A DNA stretch of 5,743 nucleotides from Prevotellaceae bacterium (GTDB lineage Bacteria; Bacteroidota; Bacteroidia; Bacteroidales; Bacteroidaceae), in assembly GCA_003150315.1 (NCBI GenBank), contig QAML01000064.1, forward strand, positions 1-5,743, read 5' to 3'. The translations under genes were made by a program, and so were the position numbers. Below, in pieces: positions 1 through 5,743 of this stretch. The stretch's first letter is position 1, and each line of letters opens with the position of its first letter. The notes under the pieces were generated by a model, which was not told the origin of the DNA, did no database searches, and worked only from the letters and a program-made list of their open reading frames with translations.

Positions 1-473
1 TTCAGATGATGATCTTTGGAATATTCGGTAAAACTTCCTGTTGCTTCCGGATGGCAATCCGCATAAGGAATATATGGTTTAATATCGAAAATCGGTGTTC
101 CATTCATCAGATCTGCACCTTCTACATAAAGTACAGGGCTGTCCGGCTCATCCAGAGCTACTTTCTCAAGCTTCACACAGGATAATCCTATGGAATTGGG
201 ACGGAAGGGAGATCTTGTGGCAAAAACTCCTTTTCTCACATTTCCCCCAAGTCTGGGCGGGCGGACAGTCGGTGACCACTTTGTCCTCTTTGCCTCCGAA
301 AACTCCCAGATCAGCCAGATATGACTAAACTCCTCCAGACCACGGCATGCATCCACATTTCGATATTCCGGCTCGAATACAATTCTCGCTTTAAGCGCCC
401 CTACACGGCCACTCTGCCTGGGGATACCGAATTTGGTTGGAAAATCATTTTCTATATGTGCTATTGGAATCAT
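1..473 (-). CDS. trmO: TrmO-type tRNA (t6A37) N6-methyltransferase, 3' part missing
   Basis: The minus-strand frame from the ATG at 473 stays open to the window edge, giving 157 residues without a stop; the C-terminus is outside. The start MIPIAHIENDFPTKFGIPRQ and the block RSPFRPNSIGLS (about residues 87-98) followed by DIKPYIPYAD (130-139) are signatures of the TsaA/TrmO (UPF0066) family. In E. coli, TrmO uses S-adenosylmethionine to methylate threonylcarbamoyladenosine at position 37 of tRNA-Thr, giving m6t6A; the same role here is inferred from the family. The enzyme is cytosolic. The start is supported by AGGAG at 487-483, nine bases upstream, and by alignment of the first residues with family N-termini. 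GC is clearly higher than in the restriction genes upstream (33 of 60 in bases 361-420). The ATG overlaps by one base the stop of a short open frame (TAATG). No terminator separates it from the endonuclease gene. The family call is firm; whether a C-terminal extension follows cannot be seen. Confidence 0.93.
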   Translation of the reverse strand, partial: MIPIAHIENDFPTKFGIPRQSGRVGALKARIVFEPEYRNVDACRGLEEFSHIWLIWEFSEAKRTKWSPTVRPPRLGGNVRKGVFATRSPFRPNSIGLSCVKLEKVALDEPDSPVLYVEGADLMNGTPIFDIKPYIPYADCHPEATGSFTEYSKDHHL

Positions 474-589
474 TAAATTCTTCTCCTCGTATATAATTTA
501 ATTCTACCATCTCCAACTTTGCGCCATGCTTTCTTAGAATTATTTCTAACAAAATCCATTCCAGCCTGCAATAAAGTTACAAGACTTTG
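473..589 (-). other. Open frame following the endonuclease stop; possible 28-aa small ORF or lost C-terminal tail
   Basis: After the TAA of the endonuclease gene (592-590) the same frame stays open for 38 codons and ends in a TAA at 475-473 that overlaps the trmO start as TAATG. Inside it an ATG at 559-557 would give a basic 28-residue peptide beginning MDFVRNNSKKAWRKVGDGRI and ending TRRRI. Only a weak AGG precedes that ATG. I do not recognise the peptide. It could be a small coupled ORF feeding ribosomes to trmO, a C-terminal tail of the endonuclease cut off by a nonsense change, a remnant of a gene displaced when the cassette arrived, or chance, since 38 open codons is not very unlikely. 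A short inverted repeat TTAGAA-4-TTCTAA lies at 549-534, but with no T-run on either side it is not a terminator. Confidence 0.25.
543..571 (-). promoter_or_regulatory. Weak candidate promoter for trmO
   Basis: On the minus strand TTGCAG (571-566) and TAGAAA (548-543) are separated by 17 bases. Each matches four of six consensus positions. It is placed suitably to give trmO its own transcript of about 65 leader bases, but in AT-rich DNA such matches are common. It is offered only because no other promoter is visible between the endonuclease stop and trmO. Confidence 0.2.
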
Positions 590-1693
590 TTAATTTGGAT
601 TATACACAACCTGCCCTTTATACTCATCAAAAAAACTCATCGGTATATTTCTTTGACACTTAAAGCTCTTCTCTGCTACATAAGTAAAATGTTTTCCCAG
701 TTCATCTCCTGGACATAATACAACACCATCAATCTTACCATTTGAAGCATCTGTTAAAGCTATAAGATATCTTATCGTTCTTGTAGTAAATTCTTCATTT
801 ATCTGTTCTTCAAATTGTGGTGAATATCTCCCTAAATCTATCGTTGGTGAGTCTTGCACTTTTACCTCAAGCATCTGATTTCGAATATCAGGATATCCAC
901 CTTCCAATCCTTCGTGTAATCTCTTATATCCAAGTTGGTATGCAACCATTCGCTCGAGTTGTTGCCCCCTTTGCTTCGTTGACAACGATATATCTAATTT
1001 TTCACCCAACAACTTTTCTGTTACCTGTTGATTAATAGTTTCAATCGGAAGCACCCTTTCAGGTTCGTCTTTAATATTAACATCTCCAACAACCGTATTA
1101 TTTTCAGTATCTAATAAATCAACAGATATATTCGTATCCGCAACAATCATACTATGTTTCTTTAAAATCTCTTCTCTTTTTTTATTGGAAATTATTAATT
1201 GTTGTTTTACCGTTGGTTTCCCAAATTTACCAAATCTGTTTTCGATATATTCTGGTGTCATAATAACAATGGATTCTATAATTTCATCCACATTTATTTT
1301 TCCCAGCACAAATCTCACATCACTTGCCAAAAGTGTTTCTCCATTCTTCAAATCCACCTGCACCGATGAGCTATTAGGATTTCTATTCCATACCTGTAAA
1401 TTATAATTAACTCCAGACGTTACTATATATGTATCTATATATTCCCTCAAAAAGGATGGTACCCCTTTCTGCTTTGGTGGTACAATCTCATATTCAACAG
1501 CTTCCTCCGGAATATAATTAGAAAGCAAATGATTTGTAACCATCTTTCTAAAATTAGATCCATCCGTTCTTGGTTTTCCCGTTAAAGGAAACTTTTCTCC
1601 TATAAGAGACTTTAAATTTTCAACAAGTTGCTCTGGCGTAGATAGCTCGTTTTTGCTGCTTGGTGGTATTTTACCTATTTCAATATAATTCAT
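590..1693 (-). CDS. Type II restriction endonuclease, PD-(D/E)XK-like
   Basis: This 367-residue protein is the probable cutting partner of the methyltransferase encoded just upstream. The nuclease core lies in the C-terminal third. A glutamate in a helix-like stretch (GQQLE, Glu about 247) is followed by GGYPDIRNQMLEVK, giving Pro268-Asp269, six residues, then Glu276-Val-Lys278. This fits the PD-(D/E)XK metal-dependent nuclease pattern, with Asp269, Glu276 and Lys278 as predicted catalytic residues. Strand-like segments RYLIALTD and GVVLCPGDEL follow. The first 240 residues match no domain I can name and may carry DNA recognition or dimer contacts. The start at 1693 is preferred over an in-frame ATG at 1717 because AAAGGAGG (1708-1701) sits seven bases before it and the upstream ATG has no such site. 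The start overlaps the methyltransferase stop (TAATG), so translation is probably coupled. The gene is AT-rich like its two upstream partners. The role rests on motif plus context; site and cut pattern cannot be read. Confidence 0.85.
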   Translation of the reverse strand: MNYIEIGKIPPSSKNELSTPEQLVENLKSLIGEKFPLTGKPRTDGSNFRKMVTNHLLSNYIPEEAVEYEIVPPKQKGVPSFLREYIDTYIVTSGVNYNLQVWNRNPNSSSVQVDLKNGETLLASDVRFVLGKINVDEIIESIVIMTPEYIENRFGKFGKPTVKQQLIISNKKREEILKKHSMIVADTNISVDLLDTENNTVVGDVNIKDEPERVLPIETINQQVTEKLLGEKLDISLSTKQRGQQLERMVAYQLGYKRLHEGLEGGYPDIRNQMLEVKVQDSPTIDLGRYSPQFEEQINEEFTTRTIRYLIALTDASNGKIDGVVLCPGDELGKHFTYVAEKSFKCQRNIPMSFFDEYKGQVVYNPN

Positions 1694-3873
1694 TATGCTG
1701 CCTCCTTTCCAGTACATTTATTAATTTGAACAATTTCATTCTCCGACAAATTAAAAGCCTTGAAAACAATATCATTAATCTTGCATTCAGCCTCTTTTAT
1801 TTTTATATTACCATTTATAATATCATCTACATACTTCGCAATTTTCTTTGCATCGCCATTTTCTATTCGTGGAATTGGCCATTTGTTCAAGTTAGTTGTT
1901 GTATATCTGTACTTTTGCGAGTATAAACAACCACTAATTAATTTTTGATAATATTCCAAAGCTGTAGAATTAAGTAATCCAAGCACAAAACAATAAAATT
2001 CATGCTCAGACATATCTGCATACTTTGTAGCAAATAGAGACTCTTTTCTTGTCAAAAAAAATGTATTTCCCTGACACAAATATCCTTCTTCATCTAACGC
2101 AAAAGTATTAGACGATACAATGTCTCTTGTAACAATTTTAGTTTTGCGAAATTTAGATAATTTCTGTGGAACCCAGCATTCATACCACTCACGTGTTTTT
2201 GATTCTGTTAAATATTTCCTCCCTTTCAATATTTCTGAATTACCAAGCAAATAATTTGCAGCATTGGGAATTTCCTCAAGCCGATATGCTTTCATAATTC
2301 CCTTCTCTTCCTTATGAGGATATAAGATATAGCGATCTCTTTTATTCTCTCCCCACTTAATTGACCATCTTTCAACATCAAAGCTCTGAATTAATGGGTA
2401 AACCACCTCATCTTCGAACTTATATTTTTTTATAAAATCCTCCGTCATTGGCTTTACAAACACAGTATCCGCAGTAGTCTTTATCCCCACACATACATCT
2501 AATATATCTTGTAAACAACATAGTTTTTCTCTTTCCATTCTCATTTTTATTTGACTTTCATTGTCCGAAGATAGATTCCAGGTTTTCCCTTCCATTGGTA
2601 ATTTTGAATGCCCCTTTGATATTTCAAATGTACAACAATCTATGTCATCTCCATATTCAACATATTCCTTTGATGTGCCAATTTTTTCTATATATTCAAA
2701 AAGCTCTGTTGCATTACAACATTTCTGTTTGCCTTTTTTTTCTGATGTTTTAATTCCTATATATTCAACCAAAGGACTTTTTGTGTCAGAGTTTTCACAT
2801 AGAATAATTGCAGGTAATACCGCAGCCCCGAAAAATTTTGTATCAAATAAATCAATAATCTTTCTTACATGCCCTGTTTCTACTAAGTATCGTCTTATTC
2901 CTACACCATAATTAGCAGTTAAATACTTATCACTGGTTATTAAACATAACCTTCCATTTTGCTTTAACAATTTATCCCCATGTTCAATAAAGCAAGTAAA
3001 TATATCAAACCTCCCAGTTGAACTTGTAAAATTATTTTTTATATACTCTCTTGCTTCCATTGTTAGATTTTGCAAACGTATATAAGGAGGATTGCCCACA
3101 ATATAGTCAGCATTGTCAGATGCGGTCAAAAAGTCTTGACAATATATTGGTAATTTTTTTACCAATATTTTTACAAATTCTATATCATTAACGACTCCTG
3201 CTTTCAGCAAACTCGTAATAATTACTATCTTTGTCACAAACACATTAGATGGTTTTGTATCATAAGCTTGCACTAATTTATCTTCTAATAACAATTGGTA
3301 TAAATCTGCGTCTTCTTCCAATCCTCCTATAAACCTTTCCATTATTTGCTTCACAAATGTTCCTGTTCCACAAGCGGGATCTATAATTGACTTTTTAGTA
3401 GAAACCGATTTATCATAGCCCAGCATATCTAGCATGTATTTAATAATCTCTTTAGGAGTACGCTCACTACCAGATTTTTTTCTTGACTCTAAATCTATAC
3501 CATCTGTCAATAATCCAAATAGTATTTCATCTAGTTCTTCGAATGTCTTATCTTTAAAATTGTTCTTTTCGTCATCAATCTTTGAAAAACCAGCACATAT
3601 ATCATCCATATCACTAAATGTATATTTTATATTATTTCTTTTAAGGTATTCCTCCAAAGCAACTACCGATGTATATATTGATGAAACCGCATAATTCAGC
3701 ATCTTATCAGATGGGGGAAGTTTATTTTCTACACTCTTAAATAATTTATCTATAAAATATGTCTCTTCATCGTGAACATTTACATAATATGCATGTCCAA
3801 AATTATTTTTGTAAAAGTCAAAATTTCTATTTATAAGATAATATGTATTCTCCAATACTGTAAAAGCATCCAT
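1693..3873 (-). CDS. Type II N6-adenine DNA methyltransferase (gamma class, Eco57I/TaqI-like)
   Basis: This 726-residue enzyme transfers a methyl group from S-adenosylmethionine to N6 of adenine in a specific DNA site, protecting it from the endonuclease encoded next. Motif order is gamma-class. An ERTPKEIIKYML segment (about 137-148) resembles motif X, DPACGTGTF (165-173) is the cofactor-binding motif I, and NPPY (261-264) is catalytic motif IV, preceded by DYIVG. The C-terminal half, after about residue 430, resembles the TaqI-type target-recognition region, ending with KYRYTTTNLNKWPIPRI (about 654-670) as in that family. Residues 1-130 are unassigned and contain no PD-(D/E)XK motif, so a fused nuclease of Type IIG kind is not supported. 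The GAGGAA ribosome site overlaps the end of the regulator gene, and only three bases separate the two genes. The stop overlaps the endonuclease start by one base. GC is low (17 of 60 in bases 3541-3600), pointing to acquisition by transfer. The recognition sequence cannot be deduced. Confidence 0.94.
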   Translation of the reverse strand: MDAFTVLENTYYLINRNFDFYKNNFGHAYYVNVHDEETYFIDKLFKSVENKLPPSDKMLNYAVSSIYTSVVALEEYLKRNNIKYTFSDMDDICAGFSKIDDEKNNFKDKTFEELDEILFGLLTDGIDLESRKKSGSERTPKEIIKYMLDMLGYDKSVSTKKSIIDPACGTGTFVKQIMERFIGGLEEDADLYQLLLEDKLVQAYDTKPSNVFVTKIVIITSLLKAGVVNDIEFVKILVKKLPIYCQDFLTASDNADYIVGNPPYIRLQNLTMEAREYIKNNFTSSTGRFDIFTCFIEHGDKLLKQNGRLCLITSDKYLTANYGVGIRRYLVETGHVRKIIDLFDTKFFGAAVLPAIILCENSDTKSPLVEYIGIKTSEKKGKQKCCNATELFEYIEKIGTSKEYVEYGDDIDCCTFEISKGHSKLPMEGKTWNLSSDNESQIKMRMEREKLCCLQDILDVCVGIKTTADTVFVKPMTEDFIKKYKFEDEVVYPLIQSFDVERWSIKWGENKRDRYILYPHKEEKGIMKAYRLEEIPNAANYLLGNSEILKGRKYLTESKTREWYECWVPQKLSKFRKTKIVTRDIVSSNTFALDEEGYLCQGNTFFLTRKESLFATKYADMSEHEFYCFVLGLLNSTALEYYQKLISGCLYSQKYRYTTTNLNKWPIPRIENGDAKKIAKYVDDIINGNIKIKEAECKINDIVFKAFNLSENEIVQINKCTGKEAA
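1701..1708 (-). promoter_or_regulatory. Ribosome binding site that fixes the endonuclease start
   Basis: AAAGGAGG is a near-perfect Shine-Dalgarno sequence inside the last codons of the methyltransferase gene, seven bases before the ATG at 1693. It selects that ATG over the one at 1717, which lies upstream of this site and has no purine-rich run before it. Because the site is embedded in coding sequence, ribosomes ending the methyltransferase are delivered directly to it. Confidence 0.85.
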
Positions 3874-3876
3874 TTT

Positions 3877-4086
3877 TTATTCCTCAATTCTTACTATTTC
3901 CATAATTTCCGAAATATCACATTTTAATGCTCTGCAAATTTTCAAAAGTATATCTGTATTCACATTTTCATTTCGACCTAATTTTGCAATTGATGTAGTG
4001 CTAATTTCCGCCAACTCGGCAAGATCTTTCTTTTTCATTTCTCTATCAATCAGCATTTTCCAAAGTTTCTTATAACTTATTCTCAT
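3877..4086 (-). CDS. Small Cro/CI (XRE)-type helix-turn-helix regulator
   Basis: This 69-residue protein is almost entirely one DNA-binding domain. Residues about 18-40 (KKKDLAELAEISTTSIAKLG) form the helix-turn-helix, with STTSIAKLGRN as the likely recognition helix. DILLKICRALKCDISEIMEI (45-64) is the usual closing helix pair of the short HTH_26-like branch. It is the first gene of the restriction-modification block, with its stop three bases before the methyltransferase start. By position it probably acts as a controller, repressing or timing its own operon, as C proteins do. It is not a typical C protein by sequence, and those usually precede the endonuclease rather than the methyltransferase. 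AGGAAGG (4099-4093) six bases before the ATG supports the start. Palindromic DNA upstream (4130-4141 and 4151-4190) offers candidate operators. The domain call is strong; the regulatory target is inferred. Confidence 0.9.
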   Translation of the reverse strand: MRISYKKLWKMLIDREMKKKDLAELAEISTTSIAKLGRNENVNTDILLKICRALKCDISEIMEIVRIEE

Positions 4087-4129
4087 AACAAACCTTCCTA
4101 TATATTTCTTTATATGTCAAAACAACATT

Positions 4130-4141
4130 CCATGTTCATGG
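4130..4141. promoter_or_regulatory. Short palindrome, candidate operator of the XRE regulator
   Basis: CCATGTTCATGG has 5-bp arms (CCATG/CATGG) around a two-base centre. It lies about 45 bases before the regulator start and overlaps one of the two candidate -10 elements. Its size fits the half-sites bound by dimers of Cro/CI proteins, so binding by the encoded regulator is a reasonable guess. Short palindromes also occur by chance, and no second copy was found in the window. Confidence 0.4.
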
Positions 4142-4172
4142 TATCATAATAATTTAGCGTTTGCAATTTTAA
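4138..4172 (-). promoter_or_regulatory. Likely promoter of the restriction-modification operon
   Basis: Two overlapping minus-strand readings are possible. One pairs TTGCAA (4166-4161) with TACCAT (4143-4138) at 17 bases. The other pairs TTAAAA (4172-4167) with TATGAT (4148-4143) at 18 bases. Either would start transcription roughly 40-55 bases before the regulator gene, in a gap that follows a terminator, so a promoter is expected here. The -35 region lies inside the large inverted repeat, so a protein bound there would block RNA polymerase. Confidence 0.5.
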
Positions 4173-4190
4173 TTATGCAAACGCTAAATT
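4151..4190. repeat. Perfect 15-bp inverted repeat upstream of the regulator
   Basis: The arms AATTTAGCGTTTGCA (4151-4165) and TGCAAACGCTAAATT (4176-4190) are exact reverse complements around a 10-base AT-only centre. Neither strand has a T-run after the repeat, so it is not an ordinary terminator. It covers the -35 region of the predicted operon promoter, which suggests a binding site for a dimeric regulator, possibly the XRE protein encoded next. Other readings are a cruciform-forming element or the footprint of a small mobile element. Confidence 0.85.
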
Positions 4191-4210
4191 GTAGTAATTG
4201 TGTCACAGTA

Positions 4211-4246
4211 AAAATAACAGCTCAGAGAAAAAATCTCTGAGCTGTT
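4211..4246 (-). terminator. Intrinsic terminator of the symporter gene
   Basis: A perfect 13-bp stem (4246-4234 with 4228-4216, containing CAGCTCAGAGA) closes a five-base loop. On the minus strand it is followed by ATTTTT. It begins 15 bases after the symporter stop codon. On the plus strand the stem is followed by TAGC rather than T's, so it works mainly for the minus strand. It isolates the restriction-modification operon from symporter transcription. Confidence 0.9.
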
Positions 4247-4260
4247 TAGCATATACACTG

Positions 4261-5649
4261 TTATTTCTTCTGTGCAAAATACTCTTTTGTAAGTGTAATG
4301 GCGGTTCCTGAAAGCAGGAATACACCAATTAAGTTGGGGATTGCCATAAGACCGTTGAATGTCTCAGCAATGCTCCAGAGAAGTCCCAGATCTACAGTTG
4401 CACCAAGGATTGCCACTAATGAATAGGCGATCATAAATGGGCGGATAACTTTTGCAGAGAATAAGAATTCAATACAGCGTGCTCCGTAAAGTCCCCATCC
4501 GATAATCGTTGAGAACGCAAAGCAACACATGGCAACTGCCGTAAAGATAGAAACCCAGCCTCCGTATGTAGCAGTAAATCCGGAAATTGTAAGTTCTGCA
4601 CCTGCCGCTGCACCGTAATTTACCGGCACGCCGCTTACAAGGATCACAAGTGCTGTCAGAGTACAGATCACGATCGTATCTGCAAATACCTCAAAAATAC
4701 CAAACATACCCTGTTTTACAGGTTTGCTTGTATCCGCACAGGCATGAGCGATAGAGCCTGTACCAAGTCCGGCTTCATTGGAGAAAATACCTCTGGAAAC
4801 ACCCTTTTTCATACTGAGGAAAAAGCTTCCGATCACACCGCCTGTCACTGCTGACGGATTAAAGGCTCCATAAACAATATCATGGAAAACTGCCGGAACT
4901 CTTCCGATATTTAAGATCACAACGCCCAATGCAAGTGCAATATAAAACAATGCCATAAACGGCACCAGCTTCTCGGAAACACTTCCGATTCGCTTGATAC
5001 CACCCAGCAGTACCATACCAACCAGCAGCGTGATCACAATTCCAAGGATCAGATTCAGTCTGCCTGTGGAAGACTCTGAGATCACATTAAAGTTAATAAG
5101 AGCTGTATCAATTGCTGTTGTAATGGTATTTACCTGAGTAGCATTACCTGTTCCAAATACAGTCAGTACACCGAATGCAGAATAAAGAACTGCAAGAAAC
5201 CTCCAATTCTTTCCCAGACCATTCTTAATATAATACATAGGTCCGCCTACATAATCCCCATGTCTGTTTCTCTCACGGAAATGTACTGCCAGGGTAACCT
5301 CTGTAAATTTCGTGCACATTCCAAGGAGCGCGGAAACCCACATCCAGAATACAGCTCCCGGTCCGCCGATGGCGATAGCTCCGGCAACACCGGCGATATT
5401 TCCAGTACCTACTGTACCTGCCAACGCAGTACAGACTGCCTGAAAAGGTGTCATGGAACCGTCAGAGGCCTCTTTTTTCTTAAAAATTCTTCCCAGTGTG
5501 GTTTTAAGCGCATACGGGAATTTGCGGATCTGGACAAACCCGGTCCGCAGGCTCAGGTAAAGCCCTACGCCGATAATACAGATCATAGCCGGGACACCCC
5601 AGATAAAATTATTTACGACGTTATTGATGGATTCAATTGTCTGAAGCAT
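4261..5649 (-). CDS. Alanine/glycine:cation (sodium) symporter, AGCS family
   Basis: This 462-residue integral membrane protein imports small neutral amino acids such as alanine or glycine, driven by a sodium (or proton) gradient. Family hallmarks are ALAGTVGTGNIAGVAGAI (about 75-92), GGPGAVFWMW (95-104), TKFTEVTLAVHFRE (113-126) with YVGGPMYYI (133-141), and SNEAGLGTGS (290-299) in the GVSRGIFSNEAG block. About ten to eleven hydrophobic spans are visible along its length, as expected for this LeuT-fold family, and the length is typical and complete. A stretch of basic residues after the first span (around 36-59, with GRIFKKKE) would be cytoplasmic. The start at 5649 matches family N-termini and follows AAAGG ten bases upstream, a slightly long spacing. 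It appears to be a single-gene unit closed by the terminator at 4246-4211. GC is much higher than in the restriction genes (36 of 60 in bases 5341-5400). Substrate choice within the family cannot be told from sequence alone. Confidence 0.95.
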   Translation of the reverse strand: MLQTIESINNVVNNFIWGVPAMICIIGVGLYLSLRTGFVQIRKFPYALKTTLGRIFKKKEASDGSMTPFQAVCTALAGTVGTGNIAGVAGAIAIGGPGAVFWMWVSALLGMCTKFTEVTLAVHFRERNRHGDYVGGPMYYIKNGLGKNWRFLAVLYSAFGVLTVFGTGNATQVNTITTAIDTALINFNVISESSTGRLNLILGIVITLLVGMVLLGGIKRIGSVSEKLVPFMALFYIALALGVVILNIGRVPAVFHDIVYGAFNPSAVTGGVIGSFFLSMKKGVSRGIFSNEAGLGTGSIAHACADTSKPVKQGMFGIFEVFADTIVICTLTALVILVSGVPVNYGAAAGAELTISGFTATYGGWVSIFTAVAMCCFAFSTIIGWGLYGARCIEFLFSAKVIRPFMIAYSLVAILGATVDLGLLWSIAETFNGLMAIPNLIGVFLLSGTAITLTKEYFAQKK

Positions 5650-5682
5650 GTTAAATAAACCTTTCTTTCGTGTAATAATAAC

Positions 5683-5711
5683 AGTTTAGCACTTTTTTCA
5701 CCGTATGTACA
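5683..5711 (-). promoter_or_regulatory. Weak candidate promoter of the symporter gene
   Basis: TGTACA (5711-5706) and TAAACT (5688-5683) are 17 bases apart on the minus strand, each matching four of six consensus positions, about 35 bases before the start codon. TATTAT at 5680-5675 is a better -10 match but has no good -35 partner. The rest of the 94-base stretch to the window edge shows nothing else I can support. Confidence 0.3.
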
Positions 5712-5743
5712 GAAAAATTCTATTAAGATAAAGCATTAAAGCA

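Noticed and set aside
95..328. Plus-strand open frame of 77 codons
   Set aside because: It lies antisense to trmO, whose minus-strand frame carries clear family motifs, and its own translation looks like no protein.
534..549. TTAGAA-4-TTCTAA inverted repeat as a terminator for the endonuclease gene
   Set aside because: The stem is only six AT-rich pairs and no T-run follows on either strand.
1694..1717. Upstream ATG at 1717 as the endonuclease start
   Set aside because: It would add eight residues, but it lacks a ribosome site, while the ATG at 1693 follows AAAGGAGG at ideal spacing.
817..3694. Several plus-strand open frames inside the restriction-modification genes
   Set aside because: All are antisense to recognisable proteins; their hydrophobic look comes from complements of AT-rich codons.
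1693..3873. Methyltransferase as a fused Type IIG restriction enzyme
   Set aside because: No PD-(D/E)XK motif is visible in the N-terminal 130 residues, and a separate nuclease gene follows directly.
4115..4120. Consensus -35 TTGACA on the minus strand
   Set aside because: A -10 at normal spacing would overlap the ribosome site of the regulator gene, and no TATAAT-like hexamer is found there.
4196..4208. TGTGACACA stretch as a CRP-type site
   Set aside because: The second half-site at the required spacing is missing.
4431..4613. Minus-strand open frame of 60 codons
   Set aside because: It overlaps the symporter gene in another frame and has no independent support.
5260..5658. Plus-strand open frame of 132 codons
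   Set aside because: It is the antisense shadow of the conserved symporter N-terminal region; composition and content are not protein-like.

Overview
The window reads as a piece of a low-GC Gram-positive chromosome, most likely a gut-type member of the Clostridia (perhaps Lachnospiraceae). This rests on purine-rich Shine-Dalgarno sites, the AT-rich intergenic DNA, the style of the alanine/glycine symporter and the short TrmO. The class is an inference and the family only a guess. All recognisable genes lie on the minus strand, so they are read from high to low coordinates.

Layout from right to left, in the direction of transcription. At 5649-4261 is a complete sodium:alanine/glycine symporter (AGCS family), closed by a strong intrinsic terminator at 4246-4211. 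A 120-base gap follows, holding a perfect 15-bp inverted repeat, a likely promoter and a short palindrome. Next comes a compact three-gene block: a 69-aa Cro/CI-type regulator (4086-3877), a 726-aa gamma-class N6-adenine DNA methyltransferase (3873-1693) and a 367-aa PD-(D/E)XK-type restriction endonuclease (1693-590). After 116 bases comes trmO (473-1), a tRNA-modification methyltransferase cut off by the window edge.

The three-gene block is a Type II restriction-modification system. The methyltransferase would mark adenines in a specific site, the endonuclease would cut unmarked copies, and the small regulator probably sets the balance. The regulator and methyltransferase genes are 3 bases apart. 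The methyltransferase and endonuclease genes overlap by one base (TAATG), which suggests coupled translation with methylase made first. The block is much more AT-rich than its flanks: hand counts of 60-base samples give about 28% GC inside the methyltransferase gene against about 55-60% in trmO and the symporter. It looks like a horizontally acquired defence cassette between two housekeeping genes.

The least ordinary points are the regulator's control region (two palindromes around a promoter), the endonuclease with its large unassigned N-terminal part, and an open frame that continues from the endonuclease stop codon right up to the trmO start. No RNA gene, CRISPR array, insertion sequence or origin was seen.
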